Source of the DNA: Halisarca cf. caerulea
Taxonomy: Eukaryota; Porifera; Demospongiae; Chondrillida; Halisarcidae
Direction of reading: 5' to 3'
Assembly (NCBI GenBank): GCA_963170055.1
Contig: CAUJGJ010000040.1
Location: forward strand, 543,401 to 607,400
DNA length: 64,000 bases
Within the stretch, counting starts at the first letter, position 1, and every line of letters starts with the position of its first letter. A program made the translations under genes and the position numbers. Below the pieces are notes generated by a model. It was not told where the DNA came from, made no database searches, and saw nothing but the letters and a program-made list of their open reading frames with translations. Of the stretch, positions 1 to 12,200 are shown in pieces.

Positions 1-314
1 CTTTACGAATATGTTCACTCTGCGGATGTCAGTCTACGGTCAACCCATAGACACAGTGCTATGTGATAGTAATGACTTGTTATCATAAGGTGGGCGCTTG
101 TGTGCTTGGCCAACTTACTGCCTGGGAGTACCGTAACTAATTTATATACCTCCCAGGCGGCCCCTTTGATGTACGTATGATGTCATCAAGCGATAAGGTG
201 TCCTTGCTCTCACCTTTGCAACTAGGTTACGGCACACCTATTTTTTCGTGTGAATGTAGGTTATATTTATAAATAATTTTAATAATAAAATACATGATAG
301 ATAATTGTATATAC

Positions 315-321
<7 letters not shown>

Positions 322-399
<78 letters not shown>

Positions 400-403
400 G
401 TAT
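322..403. repeat. (TA)n then (TATG)n microsatellite
   Basis: About 33 uninterrupted TA units run to 387, followed by four TATG units. Reading frames through it encode alternating Tyr-Ile and are artefacts. Confidence 0.95.
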
Positions 404-540
404 ACAGGATATTTTAAGCAAATAGGTAATTATTGTGTGGTATTTTCAAATGCATATTGATTTTTTTCAATTCTGCTAAAGTTAAGATTAGGTGCTTTTT
501 GGAGAAGTAGGGATTGCTCCCCCCCTCCCCCTTCCACCTG

Positions 541-720
541 CTGGATCCGCCCCTAATTTAGGAATTTGCACATGCCCTGCACCTAGCCCAACTAAACTCT
601 GTCTATTTTTATGCCCATCTACCCCATGCATGCCTAGCCTTGCCTGCAAGCCTTATATGCAGCATGTCTTTCCCTGTGCATCAATTAACCTTGTCTTATT
701 AAATTACCCTTATGATACTC
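541..720. repeat. Degenerate arm of the foldback repeat family
   Basis: Shares the ordered blocks TAGGAATTTGCACA, CCAACTAAACTCTGTCTA and CATGCCTAGCC with the well preserved foldback element at 5294-5859, but no inverted partner arm is recognisable. Confidence 0.55.
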
Positions 721-1550
721 CGAATTTTGAAAGTAACCTGTGAGCGAAGACTTCTGCTGTTGATTGTAGACTACAGTTCTGGCCCCCAGCATACATGAAG
801 TAAATGTAAAAAAGCCCATGGTGCCAAACCATCATATAGTCTGCCTACAAGTGCAGTTAGCCCATGAAAGAGTCTGTTAGCCAATGCAGGATCAGTGTTT
901 GCCAATCTTAAATGTCTGTGACTAAATGCCATATAGCGAAAATTTTGAGAAGTAATATTTCACATATTTTGCAAATATCCCAACATTAGTGAATTGTTAG
1001 GACTTCCGACTTCTATGGTTACCTCGGTTTCATGTAGTGCCATAGATATTACAGTGCATACACGCTATATATAGGCACCTGCACCATTGATCGTTCCTTT
1101 GTGTGTAGTGGCATACATTTTCTTGAAAAGATAGTTGTGCTATTTGTCACCTGTTCTTCATATGAGACAATCATGCTAAGTGTGCACTCCCGAAGCTTGG
1201 CAGCCCATTACAAAGGAAAGCTAACCACAAATATTCAACTGAAGTCTGAATGGTACTGTATAAGCATTTTTGCCTTGAACCATTGCATTCACACAGTACA
1301 CATGAAAGCTTCTTTGTCTCCATGACCTACAGTGAGTAAAAATGGCCTCCAGAAATTTAGGGATTCATAACAATATTTTTTTGCAAAATTTGCGAAAAGG
1401 AGCCATATGCAAAATTTCACCCCACGAATATTTCCCTCTATGTGGTGATTCATAAGACTGTAGTGGCTTTATATTTGTAGCAACATTTATGTATTTGCTT
1501 TTGTACTAACTGTTGATATCACTATTGTGTTTTCCTTTTGTCGGACATAG

Positions 1551-1693
1551 AGTGACTGTTTGGTTAAAGTTTGGTATCAGCGGCCTCCCGAGTCAAAGGA
1601 TGACAGTGTTAAGAATTTTGTCTTTGTGTACATTAATCATCCCCAGCCAGTGAGAGGATTTCAGTGGAGAGCTACCTCCCCTCTTTTACCACC
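1551..1693 (+). CDS. DMXL: DMXL exon 1 of window (WD repeat)
   Basis: Flanked by AG at 1549-1550 and donor GTAAGTA at 1694. The frame starts in phase 0 with S-D-C-L-V-K-V-W-Y, the end of a WD40 blade conserved in DmX-like proteins, and includes [12 protein letters not shown] and GFQWR, matching the vertebrate FSFVYLAHPR...GFSWRKTS segment. It ends two bases into a codon that is completed by exon 2 at 10572. Earlier exons lie left of the window. Confidence 0.88.
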
Positions 1694-4600
1694 GTAAGTA
1701 TGTTTTGCATTGTGTACACATGCATCACTGAATGCACACATGTGTATACCATACTGTCCGAAATTTTCACGGGATGTAAATTTCGCGAATCGCTTGAAAG
1801 TCAACTGTTCACATTTTTATTTTTGCAAATTCATGGGGGCTATTAGTCTAAGATGACAGGCTAAAAAATATGGTGTCGTCCCGTTCACATGTTTAGGTGA
1901 AGATCTTGAATAGTGCGTGCAGCATACCATATTCAACAAAGCTTGGTGCTAATTCGAAGGCTGATTCTGAAGTTTATAGGCTTGAATCATGTCCATCAGC
2001 TCGTTGATCCACTCCTAAGCAGCTCAATTAAGCATTTCCAAGCTAGATGGTTGGCTTGACAGCATGCCCTGGCTTCCGTGTAAGCTGACTTGAAAGAACT
2101 TGAATGTCTTTACTGAGGATAATCGGGTGTCCAAATTAATACAACAAAACACAGACCTGATAACCAGGATCTATTATTTCTGAAGCCAAGAATTAAGCAG
2201 GGTGGCTCACCCCACTTAAAAGGGCTGTTGAGAACATTGAGTATATACGGCCTTGTTTTAACGATATATACGTGCATGTAACAGTCACCGCAACTGCTCC
2301 ACCAAGGATCAGACTACATAATTACATTCATGAGTACAGCATCATGCACAAACTACAACCCCTTAGTAAATAACACTTAACTAGTAATCAATTGTACTAC
2401 AAAGGCTACACCATGCACTGATATACAGTACCGATCACTTAAAAGTTGCTAAATCGTATCGTTTACACGCTGACGATACGTTTCGAAAACACTACGTTTA
2501 GTACAAAAAGACGCTGTGAACACTGTACACTTGAATCGTAGCATTTGAGATTAATTTTCTACCGAAAAGTGTTAAGACTTCAGAATGTTTCCCCCTTGAA
2601 TAGAGAAACATATATTATGGAGAGATCTAGTCTTTTTCTTGTCTTCGTCGAGAGAAACAACTTGTGTAAGTTCAAAAAACATTGCGCTGAACTGTGCATA
2701 TAATATTGTTAGAAGCGGTACGTACGTAGACTACCTGCTTGCAAAGAATTGTTTCTCTTTCTTTACATATATCGCTGTGGAAATTTGTGAATTCCAAGTA
2801 TGTTAGCTAATAGGCCTTCTTCGTGTATAGAAGCTTCTGCATAGTCGGCGCTTTCAGTCTTTCCTGGGTCGATACGCGAAACCAAATCTTTTCATTCGCA
2901 TATTGACTAAAAAAACAACACCAACTTGGATAATTAAACCGTTATACATTCAATACCAAACTTTCAGCAAATGCGTGGCTATTATCCCGCCAGGTGATGC
3001 GAAAATAGCCATATTTAATTGAATTCTGCCATATTTTGTATCGTACCGTGCATGTACGGAACGCTGAGAAAACGGTACGTTTCAAGGGACGGTACTCTGA
3101 GAACACGCCGTGCAAATGATATGATTTAGCAACTTTTAATTGATTAGTACCATAGTTAAAACAACACAATATAAAGCACAGCACAGCACAACAGTTTAGT
3201 CTGTTACATCACCCCTTCCTCAATTTTAGCTCATCCCGAGCGATGCGGTAAGGTTGGGAGTAGAACGCAATTGCGGATTGTACCTCAAGATTAGTCGGCT
3301 TTTACGTTGTTTTACATCACTTTTGACTTCACATTTGTGTTCCTGAGCCACTAGCTCCATTTTCTTATAACTGTCATGCGGGATAGGTAATGACGTATCT
3401 GCTGAGGATTGGTCTTCAAGAAACCGTTGGATCCACTTCAGTAAAGTTCCAGTGGAGTGGCACTTGGAGCCTTACCAATAGTACCCGGGTGGAAAACCCA
3501 CAGGGCAGAAACAGACACGTGAGTGATGGATCTGGATTGTGTCTTCCTCTGGGAAGTACACTTTGGTGACTGTCAGATCAGGATCGTTGTGAGATACCGC
3601 ACAATATGGACTGTGCCAGTGCTGGGACAGTTTATGTAGCTTTCCCTGCTCATGGGAAAGCTACGTAAACTGCTGGAAAGCAAACAAGCACTTGATCCCC
3701 GATTCTGAAATATTGTTGCACAGTCTTTCGGTCGTAATTTCATTTGAATTCCCCAACTGAGCCTGTGCCTGAGAAAGCTCAGATCGCGAGGAGAGTCTTG
3801 CATTCTCCGGTTCTTCATTCATGCTCTGCATGACGGCTATTTTGTCCAACATCTGCTGTTCCTTATGGGCCACACATTCCATCTCTTTCTCCAATAACTT
3901 GAGCAGGTCCTCCAGCTCCCCTACACAATCTTGCAGGTTGGATAGTTTTTCTTGTAATGTTCTCTCCAGACACTTGACCTGATGGACTGTACTTATCATT
4001 CTTTCTTGTGAACTTCTTGCAGGGATTCTGAACTTCAGATCATTCTTCACAGGGCGAACCTCTGGGTGATAGTAGATAATGCCCAGTTGTCTGCACACTC
4101 CCTCTGACAACAACAGGTCATCTGACTAATCCATTTTCAAGTACACCTGTGTGTTGATAACCTTCTCATCAAGTTCTGTGTCAAGGTCCGGACCCTCGAT
4201 CATTAACAGGGTTTCTTCCCGTGTACCCCCACTGGGTAATCCAAGAGCTGTTACAAGCACTTTCATTACCAATATAGTAATCTTGTGAGAGCTTAAAGGG
4301 ACAGGACAATCAAGTGAAAATTCCAACAACAACACAGCTGTAACGATCCTCCTTTCAACTAGTTCTGCCATCTTCATGTCCGAAAAACAAAGACAAATGT
4401 AAAATAAGGTCCTCTACTATGGTTTTGAAACAAAACTGCCTACTAATAGAATGAGTCTGTCCTGTTTCACTAGGATCTCGGTGGGACCTCCATTGTAATG
4501 TCACCGCAACTACTCCACCAAGGATCAGACTACATAATTACATTCATGAGTACAGCATCATGCACAAACTACAACCCCTTAGTAAATAACACTTAACTAG

Positions 4601-7600
4601 TAATCAATTGTACTACAAAGGCTACACCATGCACTGATATAGTTAAAACAACACAACACAAAGCACAGCACAGCACAACAGTTTAGTCTGTTACATACAT
4701 ATATACAAAATGGTCTAAGCCAAAAATTAAGCAGGGTGGCCCAACCCACTTAAAAGGGCCGGTGAGAACACTGAGTATATATAGCCTAGTATTATGGATA
4801 TATACGTACATATATACTGTATATTTGTAGGTTTTGTCTAGGCCTACATTCGTGAACTTCCTGATAAAACTCTTTCACGTTGCCATTGCTTTTTGCAATG
4901 AACTAATAGTGGCTCCTTCCTTCAAAATGTGGTTAGTCTGAATGGAAGGCGATGCAAGCATTGACGCTTAGTTGATGAATGTGTCTTCTTTGAATTTACC
5001 AAAGGATGCCCTTTATTTATTTGTAAGTGTACATGCAATCAAATGTTTGGTAGAGTAGTCACTTCCATTAAAGGTACTTTCCTTTTTCTATTGTATTTCA
5101 ATAACCTACAGTACAAGCACTCTAAAAATGGGCTTTCATCAATCACCCATCTGTTTCCCATCCACCATCGTATATGATTGTTTGCATTATGACCACAGTT
5201 CAAAATATTTGCAATATTAACATTTGCGATTGGAGCTAAAACACAATAGTCATTGGTCACGAAATTTTGGTGATGAACTGTCCATACAGTATAAGGGTGT
5301 ATAAAAACCATTTAAAAATGGTAAAGGATGTGTATGATTGACACAGGATCGTGCAAAAGGCATTATCTAAAAGGATTCTCCAAAATACTTGGAACAAGGC
5401 TAAGTTGCAAAACCGGTAAAGGGTTAGGTGGGCAAAGGGCAAGACAGACATAGGGCTAGACAAGCATAGGGCTACACATACATGAGGCTAGACAGGTATA
5501 GAACTAGACAGAGTTTAGTTGGATTGAGTGCACACTGTGCAAATTCCTACATCCCCGCACTTGCAGCACATTATACAGTACATATGCAGGTGCTGCGGGA
5601 TGTAGGAATTTGCACAGTGTGCACTCCATCCAACTAAACTCTGTCTAGCTCTATACCCGTCTAGCCTTATGTATGTGTAGCCCTATGCTCGTCTAGCCCT
5701 ATGTCTGTCTTGCCCTTTGCCCACCTAACCCTTTACCGGTTTTGCAACTTACCCTTGTTCCAAGTGCTTTTGGAGAATCCTTTTTGATAGTGCCTTTTGC
5801 ACGATCCTGTGTCAATCCTACATCCTTTTACCATTTTTAAATGGTTTTTATACACCCTTGTTCGTGCGTTTTTTCCTTTCATAGCGAAACGGTTGCTTGA
5901 ATAGTTTTCCACTGCAGTTGAGAAGGAACACAATCAAATCTTGTAAGATAAAGAAACTAGAATCTATTTAGTTACCTGACTAAAATCAATTGATGTACCC
6001 ATCTAGAAACAAATGCTCGAACAAAAAGAGCGCTGAAGTTGATGATCATCGAAGTACAGGCCTTGTGTACGTACGCATACGTCTAGTCTCGCATGGCCAT
6101 TTCACTAGTCTGAAAATGGCTGATCCGGCGAATGTATGGAATTTGCCTATTAAATTTTTCTCGCTTTAGAAGTGTAGGTGTTGCTTCGAAACCTACAAAA
6201 GGCACTTCGCGCTAACAATCGGAGCTCACTGGCGAAAGATGAGACCTCTGGACCCTTTGTGGCGACCTGTAGCTCAGTTCGAAAAAACGACGAGAAGAAA
6301 AAAGTAGCCATACATTTTCGTCTAAAATTTCAAAGTTCTTTAAAGAAATTGGCCTACAAAGGGTTTTAACCACTTCATCTTATAGCTAGTGTGTCAAAAG
6401 GCACCAATATCACTTCTAAATGCTTCAAACTGTACTGTGTCGTTAGTTTTCGGACGAAAACAAAATTTGTGCTAATGTATGGCGGCCATGTTTTTTTGGT
6501 GTCAATCCTACATATTACTACCGTACTACCGTACTCCATAGTACCTATGCAACCATTGGACAAATGAAGGTACTGTGATGGACTATGCTTATAGCATCCT
6601 TTTGCACTGTGTGTCAGCTACAAGGACAAAATGGAAACATTGATCATTTTTGATCACTTCAGGGGTGAACTGACATGTACATTCTGTAACTTTTTACTTT
6701 TAAACTTCATCGTGGTACAGTACAACTTTACTCATCCAAACCCCTGTGGTCAGCCAGTTTGAACAATATGTTCCCGTAAGTGAAAAGTTTAGATAACTGA
6801 AGTGACATACAGAATATATGCAGTACTATAGCACATACTGTAATAGTATAAGTCACTGATTAATAAGGATTTATGCAATCAAAAATTCTTGCTTGTTTGA
6901 GTGATGTTAATCATTTGTAAACTGTCAGAGAATGTATATCTCTAAGTAGGGATGTGTTGTACAGTAAATGTTGGCTTCAGATTGTTGTTCCAGTAATGCC
7001 AAACACTGCTCAAACAGCAGCTGCTGCAGCATTAGAAACAGTGGGATTCACCACTGCCACACTGTCGTCATCCTTTCCTCCTCTTCCCGTTCTGCTGAGT
7101 CATCATGCTGGACAAGTTCACAAATCTCCTCTTCAGTAAGTATTCGGAACCCAGGATCATAGATGTCACTAGTAAGCCAAGTAGTGACCTTGGATTCTTC
7201 TACTTGAATTCTGAGTGCACCAAACATGCTTGCAAAGTTAGGAGCAGTGGCATTACATGTCTCTTGGCATTCACTGTTACATGTAGCAGAATCATCTAGG
7301 TTGATTGGGCATGGAGAAGATATAGGAATACTTACTGCTCGATGCTTGAGCAGTTAATACAATACCTCCCTCGGAGGCGTGTAGTAGCCTATAGTTATTC
7401 TCCAAGCTAGGTTAGTTGTTAAAGAAAATCGCAGTACAGTATTAATGTGTTGATAGAAATGTACTAACCACGATAATCTGAGACGAAACATTGCTGTTTT
7501 GCCAATGTGCTATAAGGCCTTTTCTGGGAATTCCACCCTTCATCAGTAGCACTGGGCAGAGCAGTAACGGATGTTCCTTGGAAACCTCCCATCACGGGAT

Positions 7601-9200
7601 TGGTCAAGGAAAATCCAAAACTGCTAGATGGTATAACAGACATCTTCACCGAACGCCTAGATTAACGCCAAGTACCGGTTTGTTAGCAGGTCTAAAGTAT
7701 CAGCAAAAGGGTTGTAGTTGTGCTTTGACCATACTATAAAAAAGCATCATCACGGTGGCAAATTCTCACAGTAAGAAGAGAGGACTTCAACGCGTAAAGA
7801 CGCGACTATTCTAAAATTCTGTTCTTAACTTCTAAAAAGCTCCAACTAAAGCTAGGCAGTATTAATGTGTTCTCTGAAATTGTTCAGACACAATAAATAT
7901 CCTTACAAACAAATGAATTATTCTTAGTAACATGAATCAATTCAGACACAAGATAATTGGTACATTTTGGGACCATTAAAAATTCGAACACTTACCATTT
8001 CGACATAGATCTAGCTATGGATGAAAGTCACGACTGGTAATACTGGCAAAGAGATGAAGAAGAATTAAGGCAAATGAGTGCTCTAGTAGCTTACTATATT
8101 CTTCCAAATTCCTTACGGTTGATTCACCCAGCAAGCTTTCATGCCTACTTAGTGCCTCCAGACCTCGCCAACCCTCACCACCGCTAAAGTAAGATGCCTA
8201 ACCCCGGCAACGAAGACCTGCCATTTGCATCTAATTGTGAATCAGCCGAGTCATCTAATTCAGAAAAACCGAACTATCCTAGTAGAGAGAAAACTTTCAG
8301 ACAATACCCGTACTACTAGAACACTGTTATCTTATATTATAATACGTATCATAATAATATGTATAAATATCTTGTTAACTATTTAGACGCTGACATTACA
8401 GCAGTAATTTTTAATCTATAAAGAAGCCCAGGCAACTAACAAAATAATTTTTGGCTCTCCGGATAATTACAAGGAATGTGGTATGCATTCAGTCTTATTA
8501 GCCAAAGACATCATCCAGACATTTTCGGTACTGTATCTACAGTATGTCAATGTTCTATGGTTGTATCAAGTTTGGTTTGGAAGTTCTTCAGCTTTTGTAT
8601 AAAAGGAGTCTCAGTTTTCTGGCATTTTCGGATAAATGAATATCCGGATAAGTGAGGTTCGGATAACCAAGGTTGCACTGTAGTAAAAGTTCCATCAAAC
8701 TGTGTGAACAAATTGTGGTCCCTAGACCTGAGTGTTAATAAGGTTGTCAAAGATAGCCTGAAAGCAGAATTTACAGTGTATTGTTCAAGAAATATCATCA
8801 CCAATCAAGGCCCAATCTGCCCATGAACCAGTGGACCTACGTACTGTACATCTCTCAGTTGTAAAACTATTAGATGTGAAATGATGTACTGAATCAGTGG
8901 AAAACATGCAGCATGCAGTGCACAGATGTGATCATTAATGGTTTTTGCATGTGGACATTGGGGATACTGTTTAAGTTTAATTTTTGTTGTTAGTATGCTG
9001 TACTGTTTGACTATAAAACTTAACATAATTGACTAATGTACAGAACTAGTAAAAGAGATAGCTTTGAAACTACCCTAATTTTTTGACGAAATAGTCGGTG
9101 AGTGTTGTTACCTATATAGTGGAAGGTATTATGCTCTCGACCACCAACGGCCATTTTGAAGCCATTCGAGTTTCGCCTGGCACTGGTTTGAAATTTATGC

Positions 9201-9234
<34 letters not shown>

Positions 9235-12200
9235 CATGTGTGCGTGTGTGCATGCGCGCGCACTTGCATGCGTGCGTGCATGCATGCATGCGCACCTGCA
9301 TGCATCCATGCATGCATGCATACGTATGTGTATATGCCTGCCTGCCTGCCTTCCTGTGTGTGTGTGTGTGTGTGCGTGTGCGTGTGTGTGCGTGTATGTG
9401 TATCCAGGATATATGCCTATACACTATTATTGTCGCAGTAGCACTAGCTTACTTTTGATATAACAATTACAATCAAATGGGTGAATTTACTTAAATGGTA
9501 ATACAACCTCTTTACTTGTTATAAGGGTTGAACCAACCACCCGAACTAAGGGTTAAGGCGGCCGAAGGACACCTTCTCCCGTACTTAGATTAATAGATGA
9601 TTTATTTAACCAAACTATTCACAATTGAATTTTCACAAAGGCATGCTCATTCATGAAATTCACGAAAATGAAGTTTTCAAAATTTAAAAAAAATAAAATT
9701 TGAAAGTATTGTAAGTATTGTGCAAACAAATTTCTTTGTTAATGAAATTCATGAAATTCACAAAAATGAAGTTCTTCAAAAATTTGCACCATTATGCTGC
9801 AAGCATGAAATGATATACCACAGAATATGTGAAAAACATGAACTGCGAAATTTGAACTGCCATAATTGAGAAGAGCTACTAAACCATGAAAGTTTAGTCC
9901 TGCCCATACAGTAGTCTGGTGTGCAGCCGTGTGAGTCCTTTCGAGGTATCCAGAAAGAAGCATGCTGCTATAACTTTTGACATGACATCAGCAATGTGAT
10001 TGTGGTTTCCAGCTGTCGTGTTTGTGGTAAAATAGCCTTCTTAGTCCATTGGATTGCTTTGGACAACTTTTAGCAGCCTTTTCTTGTCAGTATTGTGCAA
10101 ACAAATTTCCTTACTATTATCCAGAATTTGGATCTTACAATACTGCCAATCACCACAATACAATGTTATAATTAAAAATGGGCAGATTATGTGTTCCACA
10201 CAATGTACATATGATTGTTGCTAGTTAGTTGATGTTATAGTCTGAACACTTGGTAGAACCTTATTTAGAGCACACATACAAGCTTCAACAAAAGAATAAT
10301 GAAATCAAATTCAAATTTCATCCCCAAACATCAACCGCCATAGTTGACAGGTTTAGTTGATATCAGGACATTTTGGAAGTGAGCTGACAGAATGTCTGAT
10401 CACTGTCTACTAATAATGCTATATTTGTCTCTGTATGCCCATCTACCCCTACGCCTTGTTATTATAAAGTTATATATGCTTCTGGTACCTGTCACTTGTT
10501 TACGTATATTTGTATGTAAATAGGGAATTATATTAGTATGTTTAAAGGAAATTCCTCCTATTTTCCTACAGTGGCTATGTACCAAATGTCATAATGACAA
10601 ATTGTGAAGACAACTATTGTCGTATATGGAGTCACAAAGTCAGTAAAGCAGGAGAGCAATATTTCAAGAATCTTCGATTCTATCTGGCTGGCATTATTGA
10701 TTGTCAAGCAGACAATTTGGTGCGATCCAATTTATCAGTTGGTACTGCTCCCTTCATTGCACATTGGCTGGATAATAAATGTATCACCTTTCTTCAGAAA
10801 TCCACAAAGGCAGTGAAAACCTTCTCACGGCAAGCTAGTCGATCTTCCTCTCACATCAGCCTAAATAGTACATCAGCACAAAGTTTACAGGACGTGTCCC
10901 AGAAAGACTCTGAAGATGCAAGTGAAGATGGAAGCAATGTAGAAGAGAGTAAACTACCAGTTAATCGCAGCTTTTCAGCGCTCCCTTCCAATGTGGGACC
11001 CAGGCGTACGTCTTTAATCCCCCTGAGTGACTTTTTTCGCCCATCTGCAGCTCCTGCATCTACCACAGTAGATGCATCTGACTGGCTTTTAGTTCCATCT
11101 CCTCTTCGATCAAAATTTGTTAAACTTGGCCGATATGCTCTGCCAAAGCATCTTTTTGATCTTTTAGTGGCTACTTGGAGAGACAGCTCAGACATGATAT
11201 TTGCTATTCACCCGATAACTGGTTCTCTTCTCCTATGGACTGTAGATGGATTAGATTTCCCATCGCATTCTGCTCGTGTTGTACATATAAGTTTTACATC
11301 ATGTATTCCGCATGCAGTTTCTCCACTAATAGCTCAAAATTTATGGTCATGCATACCAACTATTACTTTTGATGGATTGTACCAGTTACCGGATGTGGAC
11401 ATGGGGATGGGAGAAGTTTCTATACCAGTTCCAACTGCAGATAACAATCCTCAAGATGAATGCACAGCTGCTAGGAATACATGGTTCCTTGGTTTGATAA
11501 CCTGCCATTCTCATGGTAGCCTAAATATGTGGTCCATAGAGCAGTCTACACTTAGCAGCAACTCTTCCATTTCAGGTCTGATTCACATGTGTTCAGCTGA
11601 TGGGCACCATGGTTCTATTGGAAGGATTTCTCCGCACCCACATCTCCCAATAGTTGCCACACATTCCAGTCATTCACTGCAGGGAAACATTCCCGCAAGC
11701 CTTACATCACAGGAACTAGCTATTTGGCAATATGACTCGGCTAATGTGTCAAAGTCAGAGGAATTGCTTCAAATGTTGGCTTACTTTTCAATTACTGGAT
11801 TATCCTTTAATCATTTCCTGTGGTTTCCAATTGTTATCACAAGTGGCTGCCAGTCCACTAGGGTGCCTCAAGCAACTTTTCTTGCTGTTCAAAAAGATAC
11901 TGATCTCGTGATTATGGAGCTGACTGTCTATGATCAGATGTCATCAACTCTGGGATCTTCATCTGTTTGCGAAGGAATTACTTGTACCTCTCAATTTGGA
12001 GAACATGGAGTGAAAGTACTGACTACTATAAAAGAGGTCTTTGATTTGGAAAAAAGGGTGACCTTTCTTCATATCTTCCAAGGTTCAAGTATTGAAAGTG
12101 TTGTTCCTGCCACTAACAATGCTTGCCACTTTTACCTTGTTTTACTGGAATCTGCTTCAGACTCCTTGCAGAAGCCGAGTACTAGACTTAAAATGTGGCG

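Larger units (their letters stand above)
1..1550. other. Intron upstream of the first visible DMXL exon
   Basis: No convincing coding segment of the host gene is seen. The stretch holds a TA microsatellite (322-387), a degenerate copy of the foldback repeat family (about 541-720) and otherwise unassigned AT-rich sequence. It ends in a pyrimidine-rich acceptor and AG at 1549-1550. Confidence 0.5.
2277..4695 (-). mobile_element. LTR retrotransposon remnant, minus orientation
   Basis: Two about 200 bp LTRs (2277-3208, enlarged by a MITE, and 4494-4695) start TGTAA and end TTACA and are nearly identical over CCACCAAGGATCAGACTACA and following bases. On the minus strand the 5' LTR (4695-4494) is followed after one base by an 18-base site at 4492-4475 that complements the 3' end of tRNA-Gln. 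A purine-rich tract (GAGGAAGGGGTGA, complement of 3209-3221) abuts the 3' LTR, as expected for a polypurine tract. Only about 1.3 kb of internal sequence remains and the reverse transcriptase and integrase are absent, so the copy is defective. No matching target-site duplication is seen. Confidence 0.85.
1694..10571 (+). other. DMXL: DMXL intron 1 (8.9 kb), repeat-filled
   Basis: Bounded by GTAAGTA and TTTTCCTACAG. It contains an LTR retrotransposon (2277-4695), a foldback element (5294-5859), a pogo-like relic (6718-8680), and a TG-rich repeat (9090-9600). The stretches 4814-5290, 5860-6717, 8683-9089 and 9601-10571 show no feature I can name. Confidence 0.85.

Noticed and set aside
3573..3818. 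Second minus-strand frame overlapping the LTR element ORF
   Set aside because: It is an out-of-frame shadow of the coiled-coil frame at 4113-3661.
5039..5311. Minus-strand frame of 90 codons next to the foldback element
   Set aside because: No recognised family, no splice or promoter support, and part of it lies in the repeat.
9020..9463. Overlapping long frames rich in Cys-Val or His-Thr
   Set aside because: They are translations of TG/CA microsatellites; the same applies to 17321-17626, 18888-19213, 25249-25595 and 34613-35147.
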